A stretch of 64,000 nt of DNA from Sphaerisporangium viridialbum (GTDB lineage Bacteria > Actinomycetota > Actinomycetes > Streptosporangiales > Streptosporangiaceae): the NCBI RefSeq assembly GCF_049674955.1, contig NZ_CP187232.1:4960001-5024000 (forward strand), in the 5' to 3' direction. The position numbers were made by a program, and so were the translations under genes. This document shows positions 8,555 to 18,400 of this stretch, one piece after another (within the stretch, counting starts at the first letter, position 1; each line of letters starts with the position of its first letter). The notes under the pieces were generated by a model. The model was not told where the DNA came from. It was given only the letters and a program-made list of their open reading frames with translations, and did not search any database.

Positions 8555-9895
8555 GTGGCAAGCGTGGATACCACCAGGAACAATCGCCAGTCGGATAAAC
8601 CAGTCGGGGCCACGGTCGGCCAGCCGAGCGCCGGAAAGGTGGTGAGCGGCACCAGGAAACCCGAGATGGCCGGGGATCTCAGCAGGGAGTGGGACCAGAG
8701 GATGCGGGACATCCTCGAGATGAGCGGCCTGTGGAACCGGGACGCCAAGGCACCGACCTACGACGAGCTCCGCCCGTACGGGCACCGCGAGACGTCCGGA
8801 TTCCCGGTCTACAAGAACCTGGAGACGCGGCTGCTGAACGCCGTCGATCATCCGGATCCCGAAATCGCGCATCTCATGGCGACGTGCGCGGCCTATTCTT
8901 ACTCGGACCCCAGAACCCTTTCCATGATCATGGCGAGAATGGGCCTGGAGGACAATCAGGTCCGCATGATCCAGACGTCCGTCGACGCGATGCTGATCAG
9001 CTCGACGGCCTACCTCATCCAGAGCAGGAACGGCAAAGTCGGCATCCTGTGTTACCGGGGAACCGACCCGCTGAATTTCGTGAACTGGCTCAGCAACATC
9101 GACGTGGAGCCCGAGCGGATCGGCTACCAGATCAGCGACCCGTGCGCGACCGTGCACGCCGGGGTCTACCGCAACGTACGCGCGACCCGGTACGAGGTCA
9201 TGGACGCCCTGCGGCACGCCTGCGAACGCCGGGCGATCCGCGCCATGGGCAACGACGGCGGTTCGCAGCCCAACGGCTCGTCGCAGTCCGAGGGCGGCTA
9301 CAGCGCCGACCCCTCCCGGCTGGACGGGAACCTGGAGGCGCTGTACATCACCGGGCACAGCATGGGCGGGGCCATGGCCGCGCTCATGGGCGTGATGATC
9401 AGGCACGAGCGCAAGTACAGGGAAGCGTTCGCCGACCGGCTCAGGGCGGTCTACACCTACGGCCAGCCCATGATCGGCGACCCGAGCTTCGCCGAGGCCT
9501 GCGAGACCGACGAGTTCCTCCGCGAGAACGTCATCCGCTACGTCTACGACAGCGACGTCGTTCCGCACCTCCCGTCCACCGCGTCGGGACCGTTCCGGCA
9601 CTTCGGCCGCGAGTTCCACTACCGGGTGCCGCACCTGCGCAACAGCGTGGCGAACCTGTTGACCTACCCGCGTTGCGCCTCGCAGTCGAGGAAGGGCCAC
9701 TGGGAGACGAGGAAGCACCCGACGCCGCAGATGGCGGGCCTGCTCGGCATCCCGATGTCGGCCATGGCCTTCATCGCCCGCAAGTTCGAGGCGACCCGCT
9801 CGCTGCCCGCCGTCTACTCGGTCGACGACCATCTTCCGCAGCACTACATCTCCGCGCTGACCCCGCCCGGAGTGCAGAACGAGTTCGGCGACTAG
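8555..9895 (+). CDS. Class 3 lipase-family alpha/beta hydrolase
   Basis: 446 residues. GTG 8555 is chosen over GTG 8546 because GGAAGG (8541-8546) is then 8 nt away. The nucleophile elbow ITGHSMGGAMAAL carries S269; the likely acid is in YVYDSDVVPHLP, and candidate histidines follow (GREFHYRVPH and VDDHLPQHY). The fold matches fungal-type lipase_3 proteins. No signal peptide or membrane segment is visible, so it is probably intracellular or leaves by a non-Sec route. An insertion of polar residues (NDGGSQPNGSSQSEGGYS) precedes the elbow. The substrate is unknown. A strong terminator follows at 9934. Confidence 0.85.
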   Translation: MASVDTTRNNRQSDKPVGATVGQPSAGKVVSGTRKPEMAGDLSREWDQRMRDILEMSGLWNRDAKAPTYDELRPYGHRETSGFPVYKNLETRLLNAVDHPDPEIAHLMATCAAYSYSDPRTLSMIMARMGLEDNQVRMIQTSVDAMLISSTAYLIQSRNGKVGILCYRGTDPLNFVNWLSNIDVEPERIGYQISDPCATVHAGVYRNVRATRYEVMDALRHACERRAIRAMGNDGGSQPNGSSQSEGGYSADPSRLDGNLEALYITGHSMGGAMAALMGVMIRHERKYREAFADRLRAVYTYGQPMIGDPSFAEACETDEFLRENVIRYVYDSDVVPHLPSTASGPFRHFGREFHYRVPHLRNSVANLLTYPRCASQSRKGHWETRKHPTPQMAGLLGIPMSAMAFIARKFEATRSLPAVYSVDDHLPQHYISALTPPGVQNEFGD

Positions 9896-9933
9896 GGAGC
9901 GCACGGTCCCGAGCCGGCGGAGCGCGCCTCGCG

Positions 9934-9974
9934 ATCGCCGATCCGCCTTCTGGCGGGTCGGCGATTTCGTTTTT
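9934..9974 (+). terminator. Intrinsic terminator after the lipase gene
   Basis: Fourteen-base arms starting ATCGCCGA and ending TCGGCGAT around a TTCT loop (one G-T pair), followed by TTCGTTTTT: a classical rho-independent terminator. Confidence 0.85.
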
Positions 9975-9995
9975 CGCCGGCAACCCATGTATGCG

Positions 9996-10025
9996 TTTAC
10001 CGGCATATAACTCAAGTAGTATGTT
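9996..10025 (+). promoter_or_regulatory. Candidate promoter of the SRPBCC gene
   Basis: TTTACC (9996-10001) and TATGTT (10020-10025), 18-bp spacer, in a short A/T-rich patch just before the gene. Confidence 0.4.
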
Positions 10026-10076
10026 CAGCTGGGTCACCCGGGAGTGGCCCGTCCGTACGAGCTTGAGGAGCAGCGC

Positions 10077-10904
10077 ATGAACGAGACCCTGAGTACCGCC
10101 GAGGGCCGCAGCGTCCTGCGGATGGAGCGGCGGCTGGCGCACCCGCCGGAGAAGGTGTGGCGCGCGCTGACCGAGCCGGCCCAGCTCGCCAAGTGGTTCC
10201 CGAGCTCGGTACGGCTGGAGCTCCGGGTGGGCGGCAGGATCGAGTTCGACTTCCCCCCGGACAGCCCCGGCGTCATCACCGCGCTCGACCCGCCGAGGGT
10301 CTTCGCCTTCACCTGGGACCGCGACGTCCTCCACTGGGAGATCCGGCCCATCGCCGAGGGCTCGCTGCTGATCCTCACCCAGACCTTCGACGACCGGTAC
10401 GGCGCGCCGAGCTTCGCCGCCGGATGGCACACCTGCGTCGCGGCGCTGGACGGAGCCCTCTCCGGCGCGGGCCGGCCCACGGAGACCAGCGGCATGGACG
10501 AGCTGCTGGAGGACTACACCAAGGCCTTCGAGCTGGACCAGGGCGTCGAGGAGGAGACGGGCGTGCGCTTCGAGCGGCAGCTCAGCCGCCCGATTCCCGT
10601 CGTGTGGGCCACGCTGGGCGGGGACCCCGCCGGCGAGCGGGTGCCCGAGGGGTTCGCCGTGGCGGAGTTCCCGCCGCTGTCGCCCGCCCACGCCAAGGCG
10701 CCCCACCTGCTGGAGTACGGCACGCGGGGCGGGCGGGTCCGCTGGGAGCTGCGCGAGGGCACCGGCCAGGGCGCACGCCTGGTCCTGACCCACACCTGCC
10801 CACCGGAGGACCGGGCGACCGCTCTGGCCACCTGGCGCGACCACGTCGAACGGCTCGCCCAGCGCCTCCTCCGGACACCGGGCCGCTCCGGCGGAGCCGC
10901 CTGA
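10077..10904 (+). CDS. Tandem SRPBCC (AHSA1-like) domain protein
   Basis: 275 residues from ATG 10077, with GAGGAG 7 nt upstream; a GTG at 10044 lacks a binding site. The first half (1-140) is a typical AHSA1/START-like domain: MERRLAHPPEKVWRALTEPAQLAKWFP, GGRIEFDFP, VFAFTWD, LTQTFDDR, AAGWHTCVAALD. The second half (about 163-270) repeats the pattern more loosely (FERQLSRPIPVVWATLGG, VRWELREG, LVLTHTC), so this is a duplicated hydrophobic-pocket fold. Many such proteins are encoded with an ArsR regulator; none is here. The ligand is unknown. Confidence 0.82.
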   Translation: MNETLSTAEGRSVLRMERRLAHPPEKVWRALTEPAQLAKWFPSSVRLELRVGGRIEFDFPPDSPGVITALDPPRVFAFTWDRDVLHWEIRPIAEGSLLILTQTFDDRYGAPSFAAGWHTCVAALDGALSGAGRPTETSGMDELLEDYTKAFELDQGVEEETGVRFERQLSRPIPVVWATLGGDPAGERVPEGFAVAEFPPLSPAHAKAPHLLEYGTRGGRVRWELREGTGQGARLVLTHTCPPEDRATALATWRDHVERLAQRLLRTPGRSGGAA

Positions 10905-11006
10905 GCGGCAGGACGTCCGGAGCGGGCGCGCGTGGTGCTTCAGTGAGCTTGTCGTCACTCTCGGTTACGATGATCGAACTGGAGTCCCGCGGTTGAGGAG
11001 AGAGCC

Positions 11007-11354
11007 ATGCGACGTGTCCTGTCCACCCTCGGCGCCCTGCTCGCCACCGTGCCGCTGACCCTCACGGCCCCCGGCCAGGCCGTCGCGGCCACCGGAAAGC
11101 TGATCATCATGACCGGGGGTGTCGCGCGCAACCAGTTCTTCGACCCGGCGCCCGGCTGCTACGGGCTCCCCTCGTTCCGCCTTCTGAGCCGGGTCCGGGT
11201 GATCAACCAGACCAACGCGGACGTCATCCTCTACTCCGGGGAGAACTGCAGGCCGGGCTTCCTGCGCGCCACGACCCGCGTACCGGCGGGCACCGTCGGC
11301 GAGCGCACCCTCACCGGCACCCACAGCATCCAGGTCCAGCCCACCTGGCCATGA
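11007..11354 (+). CDS. Small secreted protein of unknown function
   Basis: 115 residues from ATG 11007, with GAGGAGAG upstream. A Sec signal peptide of about 28 residues ends AVAAT. The mature part has about 87 residues, two cysteines (PGCYG and ENCRP) that could form a disulfide, and beta-rich alternation (RVRVINQTNADVILYSGE). Third positions are mostly G/C, supporting real coding. No family recognised. Confidence 0.75.
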   Translation: MRRVLSTLGALLATVPLTLTAPGQAVAATGKLIIMTGGVARNQFFDPAPGCYGLPSFRLLSRVRVINQTNADVILYSGENCRPGFLRATTRVPAGTVGERTLTGTHSIQVQPTWP

Positions 11355-11437
11355 GCCGCGGCCCGGGCGGCTGATCACCAGGCGGACGCCTGACCGGTCA
11401 GGGGTGCGTGCCGCCGCCATCCCCCGGCCCGGGCACC

Positions 11438-12739
11438 TCAGAGCGGTGTCGCGGCCATGGCTGCCAGGGCGGCGCGGATCTCCGCTGCGGGGTCGCCCTC
11501 GTGGTAGCGGCGCTCGCTGTCCTCGATGTTGTCGAGGAACTCCTGGTACCTCACGGCGTACGACAGGTGTGAGAGCGGCTCGGCGAGGGCCAGCGCCCGT
11601 ACCGGGTCTGACCCGGGCACCAGCGCCGACCAGGCGCCGGCCCAGGCATCGGCCGCGCTCGCCCACCTGGCCTCGGGCAGGAAGTCGCGCGGACGCAGGC
11701 CGTCCACGGCCGGATGCCCGTAGTGGCCGTCGGCGAAGTCGAGCACGACCGTGCCGCGCCCGCCGGACCTCCAGTTGCCGGGGTGGAAGTCGCCGTGCAC
11801 GAGGGTGTCCGGCAGCCCGCACTCCTCCAGCGCTGTGATCAGCGCCGGGAGCCGCTCCGCGAGGCGCCACGCCTCCGACAGCTCGCCGGTGGTCAGGCTC
11901 CCCGCGGCCTCGCCGTCCAAAAGGTCGTTCACCTGGCGGGCCAGGGCGCGAGGGCGGCGGTCGGGCAGGCCGTGCGGCACCGTGCCCCGCCGTGCGATCG
12001 CCGCCTGGGCGGTGGCCATACGGCTCACCGCCTCACGGATGACCTCCTCGGAGGCGTTCCAGCAGTCGGCCCCGGGGATGTGCTCCAGCAGCACCCATCC
12101 TCGCGCGGGGTCCGCGGCGAGGACGACGGGGACGAGCCCGGGGTCGGCCTGCCCCACCACCTCGATCGCGGTCGCCTCGCAGGTGGCGAACGGCGGGGTG
12201 GTCTTCAGCCAGGCCGGGCCGGCCGAGGTGGGCACGCGGAAGAGCCCGGCGAGGTTCCAGGTCTTCACCTGCTCCACAGGCCCCACGGGCTGCCGTCCCG
12301 CGTCCCGGAGGGCCGCGGCGGCCCAGCCCAGGGCCTCCCGCACCCCGGCGGCCGTGGCCCACGCCGCGCGCCCCGCCACCGGCGCCGTCAGCTCGGCGTA
12401 TCCCGGCCGGGCCTGGTACGACGCGCCGGGTTCCCACTGCGGGAAGGCACCCGCGCCCGGTCCGGGCGGCAACCCGCCGTCCGCCTGGGACAGCGGGCCG
12501 GGGGGCTGGAGGGCTTCGACGTGGTAGGTGACGTGACCGTCCCGGGCGCCCCCGCCGCCGTCGACCGTGACCAGGCGCAACACCACGACGGGCACGCCGA
12601 GCGCCCGGCGCAGGTGCGCGACGACCGGTTCCACGTCGGCCCACCTGGGACCGCGCACGGGGAACGGGCCGACGGTGCCGATCAGCCGGCCGCCCGCGGT
12701 CACGAGCGCGCTGACGAGCCGGCCCGGGGGTTGCTCCAT
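11438..12739 (-). CDS. Aminoglycoside phosphotransferase-fold (APH) kinase-like protein
   Basis: 433 residues from ATG 12739, convergent with the secreted-protein gene. The C-terminal half carries the APH catalytic loop TLVHGDFHPGNWR and the metal-binding VLDFADGHYGHP. Further upstream are a nucleotide-pocket region (AWLKTTPPFATCEATAIEVV) and the hinge WVLLEHIPGADCW. The N-terminal 110 residues resemble a small NUDIX/unknown-type domain that I cannot name. Proteins like this phosphorylate small molecules (sugars, antibiotics, nucleosides). Whether it confers resistance cannot be inferred; it is not close to a named aminoglycoside enzyme. No ribosome binding site precedes the ATG, so the mRNA may be leaderless. 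Confidence 0.8.
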   Translation of the reverse strand: MEQPPGRLVSALVTAGGRLIGTVGPFPVRGPRWADVEPVVAHLRRALGVPVVVLRLVTVDGGGGARDGHVTYHVEALQPPGPLSQADGGLPPGPGAGAFPQWEPGASYQARPGYAELTAPVAGRAAWATAAGVREALGWAAAALRDAGRQPVGPVEQVKTWNLAGLFRVPTSAGPAWLKTTPPFATCEATAIEVVGQADPGLVPVVLAADPARGWVLLEHIPGADCWNASEEVIREAVSRMATAQAAIARRGTVPHGLPDRRPRALARQVNDLLDGEAAGSLTTGELSEAWRLAERLPALITALEECGLPDTLVHGDFHPGNWRSGGRGTVVLDFADGHYGHPAVDGLRPRDFLPEARWASAADAWAGAWSALVPGSDPVRALALAEPLSHLSYAVRYQEFLDNIEDSERRYHEGDPAAEIRAALAAMAATPL

Positions 12740-12845
12740 GCGGCAAGTGTGCTGTCCATGGACGGCGGCCTGCCATCCATTTTCGTCCCCCGCGACAGGC
12801 CCGGCGCGGGGCGGGGCGGGGGCGCGGGACCGGACGGGCGTCGGC

Positions 12846-13799
12846 CTACGCGTTGGCCTCCTCGTGGACGCGGCGCCTGCGGTGGTCCTGCGGGCTGACG
12901 CCGTGCACGCGCTTGAAGGCGGTGCTCAGCGCGAAGGAGCTGCCGTACCCCACCTGCCGCGCCACCGCGCCGACGGTGGCGTCGGACTCGCGCAGCATGT
13001 CGGCGGCCAGAGCGAGCCGCCAGCCGGTGAGGTAGGCCATGGGCGACTCCCCGACCAGCTCGGTGAAGCGGCGCGCCAGCGCCGCGCGGGACACGCCGGT
13101 GCCCTCGGCCAGCATGGCGACCGTCCAGGGATGGTCGGGGTTGTTGTGCAGCATGCGCAGGGCCTTGCCCACCACGGGGTCGCTGTGGGCGCGGTACCAG
13201 GCGGGCGCCTCGGCCTCCGGCCGGGAGAACCAGGCGCGCAGCACGGCGATGAGCAGCAGGTCGAGCAGCCGGTCGAGAACGGCCTCCTGTCCCGGCTCGT
13301 CCTTCACGATCTCGTCGCCGAGCAGGGCGATGAAGGGACAGTCCCAGGCGTCGTCCGGGAGGACCAGCAGCGTGGGCAGCGCCGCGAGCAGCCGCCGGTT
13401 GATCTCTCCGCGCATCTGGTAGGTGCCGGTGAGCATCACCGCCGACCCGGACGGGCTGTTGCCCCAGGTGCGGACGCCGAGGTCCATCGCCTGGGCCAGG
13501 GGCTCCCCCTCGGGGGACGCGCAGTGCTGGCCCGGGTGGATCACGACCTGGGGCGGCGTGGCGGGGTCGTCGGCCACCGTGTACGGCTCGGGGCCCCGGA
13601 TGATCGCGACGTCCCCCGCGCCCAGCCGCACCGCCTCCTCGCCGTCGGGCACCACCCATGCCTCGCCCCGCACCATGGCCACCAGGGTCAGCGGCGCCCC
13701 GTCCTGGATGCGCAGGGACCACGGCGGGGTGAGGATCGAGCGCAGCAGGAAGGCGCCTCGGGCCCTCGGCCCGTCGAGCATGCTGGCGAGAGTGTCCAT
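12846..13799 (-). CDS. AraC-family transcriptional regulator with cupin sensor domain
   Basis: 317 residues from ATG 13799 (an in-frame GTG lies 9 bp upstream). Residues 1-190 form a cupin-type sensor (LRIQDGAPLTLVAMVRGEAWVV, LGAGDVAIIRGPEPYTV). Residues about 205-305 are two helix-turn-helix units (WTVAMLAEGTGVSRAALARRF and ATVGAVARQVGYGSSFALSTAFKRVHGVSPQ). TATAGT lies 9 bp upstream of the ATG, which places the transcript start at or next to the start codon, i.e. near-leaderless. It is divergent from the NmrA-like gene with 82 bp between them, the usual arrangement for regulator and target. Confidence 0.88.
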   Translation of the reverse strand: MDTLASMLDGPRARGAFLLRSILTPPWSLRIQDGAPLTLVAMVRGEAWVVPDGEEAVRLGAGDVAIIRGPEPYTVADDPATPPQVVIHPGQHCASPEGEPLAQAMDLGVRTWGNSPSGSAVMLTGTYQMRGEINRRLLAALPTLLVLPDDAWDCPFIALLGDEIVKDEPGQEAVLDRLLDLLLIAVLRAWFSRPEAEAPAWYRAHSDPVVGKALRMLHNNPDHPWTVAMLAEGTGVSRAALARRFTELVGESPMAYLTGWRLALAADMLRESDATVGAVARQVGYGSSFALSTAFKRVHGVSPQDHRRRRVHEEANA

Positions 13800-13841
13800 G
13801 CGCCTCACTATAGACGCCTGAACATGGAATCGCGCTTCTCA

Positions 13842-13861
13842 ACCATGGCCCGTCTCATGGT
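13842..13861. promoter_or_regulatory. Inverted repeat in the AraC/NmrA divergent promoter
   Basis: ACCATG and CATGGT arms with an 8-bp centre, between the two start codons. Candidate regulator site; AraC proteins more often use direct repeats. Confidence 0.3.
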
Positions 13862-13881
13862 GCGGGCGATTGACTGTCGGC

Positions 13882-14709
13882 ATGGAAGAGAAGAAGACAA
13901 TCTTGGTCCTGGGCGGCACCGGCAAGACCGGCCGCCGCGTGGCGGAGCGGCTCGCCGCGCGTGGCCTGCCGGTGAGGATCGGCTCGCGCGCCGGCACGCC
14001 CCCGTTCGACTGGAACGACCAGGCGACGTGGGCGCCCGTGCTGGAGGACGTGGGGGCGGTGTACGTGGTGTACTACCCCGACCTGGCCTCCCCGGAGGCC
14101 GCCCCGTCGGTCCGCGCGTTCGCCGAGCTGGCGGCGGCGAGCGGCACGCGGCGGCTGGTGCTGCTGTCGGGCCGGGGAGAGGAAGAGGCGGAGATCAGCG
14201 AGAAGGGCGTCAGGGAGTCCGGCGCCGAGTGGACGATCCTGCGGGCGAGCTGGTTCAGCCAGAACTTCAGCGAGGACTACCTGCTTGAGCCGGTGCTGGG
14301 CGGCGAGATCGCCCTGCCCGCCGGAAACGTGGGCGAGCCGTTCGTCGACGCCGACGACATCGCCGACGTCGCGGTGGCGGCGCTGACCGAGCCCGGCCAC
14401 GCGGGCGAGCTGTACGAGCTGACCGGTCCCCGGCTGCTGACCTTCGCCGACGCCGCGGCGGAGATCGCCAAGGCGGCCGGGCGCGAGGTCCGCTACGAGC
14501 CGGTGGCCCCGGGGCAGTACGCCTCCCTGCTCGCCGGGCAGGGCGTTCCGCCCGAGTACGTCATGCTGTTGACCGACCTGTTCACCAGAGTGCTGGACGG
14601 GCGCAACGCCCACCTCACCGACGGCGTGCGGCGCGCCCTCGGGCGTGAGCCGCGCGACTTCGCCGACTACGCGCGGGACACCGCCGCCACCGGTGTCTGG
14701 AACGGCTAG
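13882..14709 (+). CDS. NmrA-like NAD(P)-binding protein (atypical SDR)
   Basis: 275 residues from ATG 13882. An N-terminal Rossmann motif LVLGGTGKTGRRVAERL is followed by RLVLLSGRGEEEAEIS, WTILRASWFSQNFSEDY and the cofactor-domain end FVDADDIADVAVAAL, the pattern of NmrA/YtfG-type atypical short-chain dehydrogenases. The active-site Tyr-Lys pair of classical SDRs is absent, so it may be a redox sensor or a reductase of reactive electrophiles. The DUF1772 gene downstream (124-bp gap) and the divergent AraC regulator probably form one response module. Confidence 0.85.
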   Translation: MEEKKTILVLGGTGKTGRRVAERLAARGLPVRIGSRAGTPPFDWNDQATWAPVLEDVGAVYVVYYPDLASPEAAPSVRAFAELAAASGTRRLVLLSGRGEEEAEISEKGVRESGAEWTILRASWFSQNFSEDYLLEPVLGGEIALPAGNVGEPFVDADDIADVAVAALTEPGHAGELYELTGPRLLTFADAAAEIAKAAGREVRYEPVAPGQYASLLAGQGVPPEYVMLLTDLFTRVLDGRNAHLTDGVRRALGREPRDFADYARDTAATGVWNG

Positions 14710-14833
14710 CCCACCGACGGGGCCTCCGGCGAGATCCGGGGCCTCGCCGGGGGCCCGGCACCCCCACGGGCGGCGGGGCCACCTGTCGCCCGTGGGAGCG
14801 CACCACGCTGACCACACAACCAAGGAGGACGCG

Positions 14834-15343
14834 ATGACGGATCTGGCACGAGGCGCCACCCTGGTCACCGCCACGATCACCACCGGGCTCATCGCGGGCC
14901 TGTTCTACGCCTACGCCATCTCGGTCATGCTCGGCCTCAACCGGACGGACGACCGCACGTTCGTCGGCGCCATGCGGTCGATCAACGTGGCCATCCTGAA
15001 CGGCTGGTTCCTGCTCGCGTTCCTCGGAGCGCCGGTCCTGATCGCGCTCGCCGCGGTGCTCCACCTGCGTGCGGGCGCCGGTGCCGCGCTGTTCTGGATC
15101 GTCGCCGCGCTGGTGCTGTACACCGTGGTGCTCCTCGTCACCTTCGCCGTCAACGTGCCGCTGAACGACCAACTGGAGGCCGCGGGGGGACCCGGCCGCG
15201 TGATGGACCTCGCGACCGTGCGCGAGCGGTTCGAGGCACGGTGGGTGCGGTGGAACGTCGTACGCGCTGTGGCCTGCACCGCCGCGTTCGGCTGCCTCAC
15301 CTGGGCCCTCGTCCTCTTCGGGCAGAGCTCGACCTCGGTTTGA
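14834..15343 (+). CDS. DUF1772 (anthrone oxygenase-like) membrane protein
   Basis: 169 residues from ATG 14834, with AAGGAGG at 14822-14828. Four hydrophobic segments at about residues 8-30, 50-75, 80-105 and 145-165 match DUF1772 proteins, as does the conserved FAVNVPLNDQL motif before helix four. Family members include anthrone oxygenase-like proteins; biochemical roles are poorly defined. It follows the NmrA-like gene in the same direction and ends opposite metH at a shared hairpin. Confidence 0.85.
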   Translation: MTDLARGATLVTATITTGLIAGLFYAYAISVMLGLNRTDDRTFVGAMRSINVAILNGWFLLAFLGAPVLIALAAVLHLRAGAGAALFWIVAALVLYTVVLLVTFAVNVPLNDQLEAAGGPGRVMDLATVRERFEARWVRWNVVRAVACTAAFGCLTWALVLFGQSSTSV

Positions 15344-15375
15344 CCGGGCGGCGCGCGGTCAGGAGCCGCTCACCC

Positions 15376-15404
15376 ACGGGTGCCGTACGCCGTACGGCAC
15401 CCGT
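15376..15404. terminator. Bidirectional hairpin between DUF1772 and metH
   Basis: Perfect 14-bp arms (ACGGGTGCCGTACG and its complement) around one central base, placed between two convergent stop codons. It can fold on either transcript. Confidence 0.7.
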
Positions 15405-15413
15405 CCGGCGTCC

Positions 15414-18400
15414 TCAGACGTTGAAGTAGCTGGCCTCGGGGTGATGCACGATCAGGGCCGAGGTCGCCTGCTCGGGATGCAACTGGAACTCCTCCGACAA
15501 CGACACCCCGATCCGCGCCGGATCCAGCAACTCGAACAACTGCACCTGATCCTCCAGGTTCGGGCACGCCGGATACCCGAACGAGTACCGGCACCCGGTC
15601 ACGTTCACCTTCAGCATGTCCTCCAGCGACTCCCGGCCACCGATCCCCAGCTCCGAGCGCACCCGGGCGTGCCAGTACTCCGCCAGCGCCTCGGTCAGCT
15701 GCACCGACAACCCGTGCAACTCCAGATAATCGCGGTAGGCGTCCTTGGCGAACAACTCCGCCGTCGCCCGCGACACCTTGCTCCCCATCGTGGCCACCTG
15801 GAACGCCACCACGTCCACCTCACCCGACTCCCGGGACCGGAAGAAGTCCGACAGGCACAGATGCCGGTCACGCCGCTGCCGCGGGAAGGTGAACCGGGTC
15901 CGCTCCTCCCCCGCCTCGTTCAGGACGATCAGGCTGTCGCCGTCGCTGACACACGGGAAGTACCCGTACACCACCGCCGCCTCCAGCAACCCCTCGGTCT
16001 GCATCCGCTCCAGCCACATCCGCAACCGCGGACGCCCCTCGGTCTCCACCAGCTCCTCATACGAGGGCCCACCACCACCACGGGCCGCCTTCAGCCCCCA
16101 CTGCCCCATGAACGTCGCCCGCTCATCCAAGAACGCCGCGTACTCCCCCAGCGAGATGCCCTTCACCACCCGCTCCCCCAAGAACGGCGCCCGCGGAACC
16201 GGGTTGCCGGCCGCCACATCCGAACGCGCCGGCAGATCCTGCTCAGGGGTGCGCACCAGGGTCGCGCCGGTCTTGACCCGGCGTTCCCGCAACGGCGGCA
16301 ACACCGCCCCCGCGACCCCGCGTTTCACCGCCATGAACGCGTCCATCAGACGTAGCCCCTCGAACGCGTCCCGCGCGTACCGCACCTGACCCTGGAACAC
16401 ATCGGCCAGATCCTGCTCCACATACGCCCGGGTCAACGCCGCCCCGCCCAGCAGCACCGGGAACCGATCAGAGATCCCCCGGACGTTCATCTCCTCCAGG
16501 TTCTCCCGCATGATCACCGTGGACTTCACCAGCAACCCCGACATGCCGATCACATCGGCCTTGCTGTCCTCGGCCGCCTCCAAAATCGTCGACACCGGCT
16601 GCTTGATCCCGAGGTTCACCACCTCATAACCATTGTTGGACAAAATGATGTCCACCAGGTTCTTCCCGATGTCATGCACATCACCCTTGACCGTGGCCAG
16701 CACGATCCGCCCCTTGGTCTCCCCCTCCACCCGATCCATATGCGGCTCCAGATACGCCACCGCGGTCTTCATCACCTCAGCCGACTGCAACACAAACGGC
16801 AACTGCATCTGACCCGAGCCGAACAACTCACCCACGGTCTTCATACCGTCCAGCAGCACCTCATTGATGATCTCCAAAGCAGGACGCCGCCCCAGACCCT
16901 CCTCCAGATCGGCCTCCAGGCCCTTCTTCTCCCCATCCACGATCCGCCGCTTCAACCGCTCCCACAACGGCAGACCCAACAGCTCAGCCGCCCGATCCTG
17001 CCGCATCGACGCGGCATCGACCCCCTCGAACAACTCCATGAACCGCTGCAACGGGTCATAACCCTCCCGCCGCCGGTCATACACCATGTCCAACGCCACC
17101 TGACGCTGCTCATCAGGAATCCGCGCCATCGGCAAAATCTTCGACGCATGCACGATCGCCGAATCCAACCCCGCATTCACACACTCATTCAAAAACACCG
17201 AATTCAACACAATCCGCGCCGCCGGATTCAGCCCGAACGATACGTTCGACAGGCCCGAGGTCGTCTGGACGGCCGGATAGAGGCGCTTGAGCTCCCGTAT
17301 CGCCTCGATCGACTCCAGCGCGTCGCGGCGGGTCTCCTCCTGCCCGGTCGCGATCGGGAACGTGAGCACGTCGACGAGGATGTCCTCGACCTTCATGCCC
17401 CAGTTGACGGTCAGGTCCTCGATCAGCCGTACGGCCACCCGCACCTTCCACTCGGCCGTACGGGCCTGGCCCTCCTCGTCGATCGTCAGGGCCACGACCC
17501 CCGCGCCATGCTCCTTGACCAGCTTCATGATCCGCTGGAAGCGGGAGCCCGGGCCGTCGCCGTCCTCGTAGTTCACCGAGTTCACCACAGCACGGCCGCC
17601 GAGCATCTCCAGCCCGGCCTCAAGGACGGCGGGCTCGGTGGAGTCCAGCACGACCGGCAGCGTCGAGGCCGTCGCGAAACGGAACGCCAGCTCCTTCATA
17701 TCGGCCACGCCGTCACGGCCCACATAGTCCACGCACAGGTCGAGCATGTGCGCACCGCCACGGGCCTGGTCGCGCGCCATCTCCACGCACTCGTCCCACT
17801 GCTCGGCCAGCATCGCCTCGCGGAACGCCTTCGATCCGTTGGTGTTGCAGCGCTCGCCGATCGCCAGATACGAGGTGTCCTGCCGGAACGGCACGTGCTG
17901 GTACAGCGAGGCCGCGCCGGCCTCGGGACGGGGACGGCGCTCTGCCTGCTCACGGCCGCGGACCCGCTCGACCACCCGCCGCAGGTGCTCGGGGGTGGTG
18001 CCACAGCAGCCACCGACCAGCGAGAGCCCGTACTCGCGGGTGAAGCCGTCGTGCGCGGCGGCCAGCTCCTCCGGGGCCAGGGGGTAGTAGGCGCCGTCGG
18101 CGGTCAGCACCGGCAGGCCCGCGTTGGGCATGCAGGACAGCCGCGCGCGGCTGTGCCTGGCGAGGTAGCGGAGGTGCTCGCTCATCTCGGCCGGACCGGT
18201 CGCGCAGTTCAGCCCGATCACGTCGACGCCCAGAGGCTCGATCGCGGTCAGCGCCGCGCCGATCTCAGAGCCCAGCAGCATCGCGCCGTTGGTCTCGATC
18301 GTCACCTGCGCGATGATCGGCACATCCCGCCCGGCCGCCTCGATCGCACGCCGCGCTCCGACGACCGCCGCCTTGACCTGCAGCAGGTCCTGACACGTCT

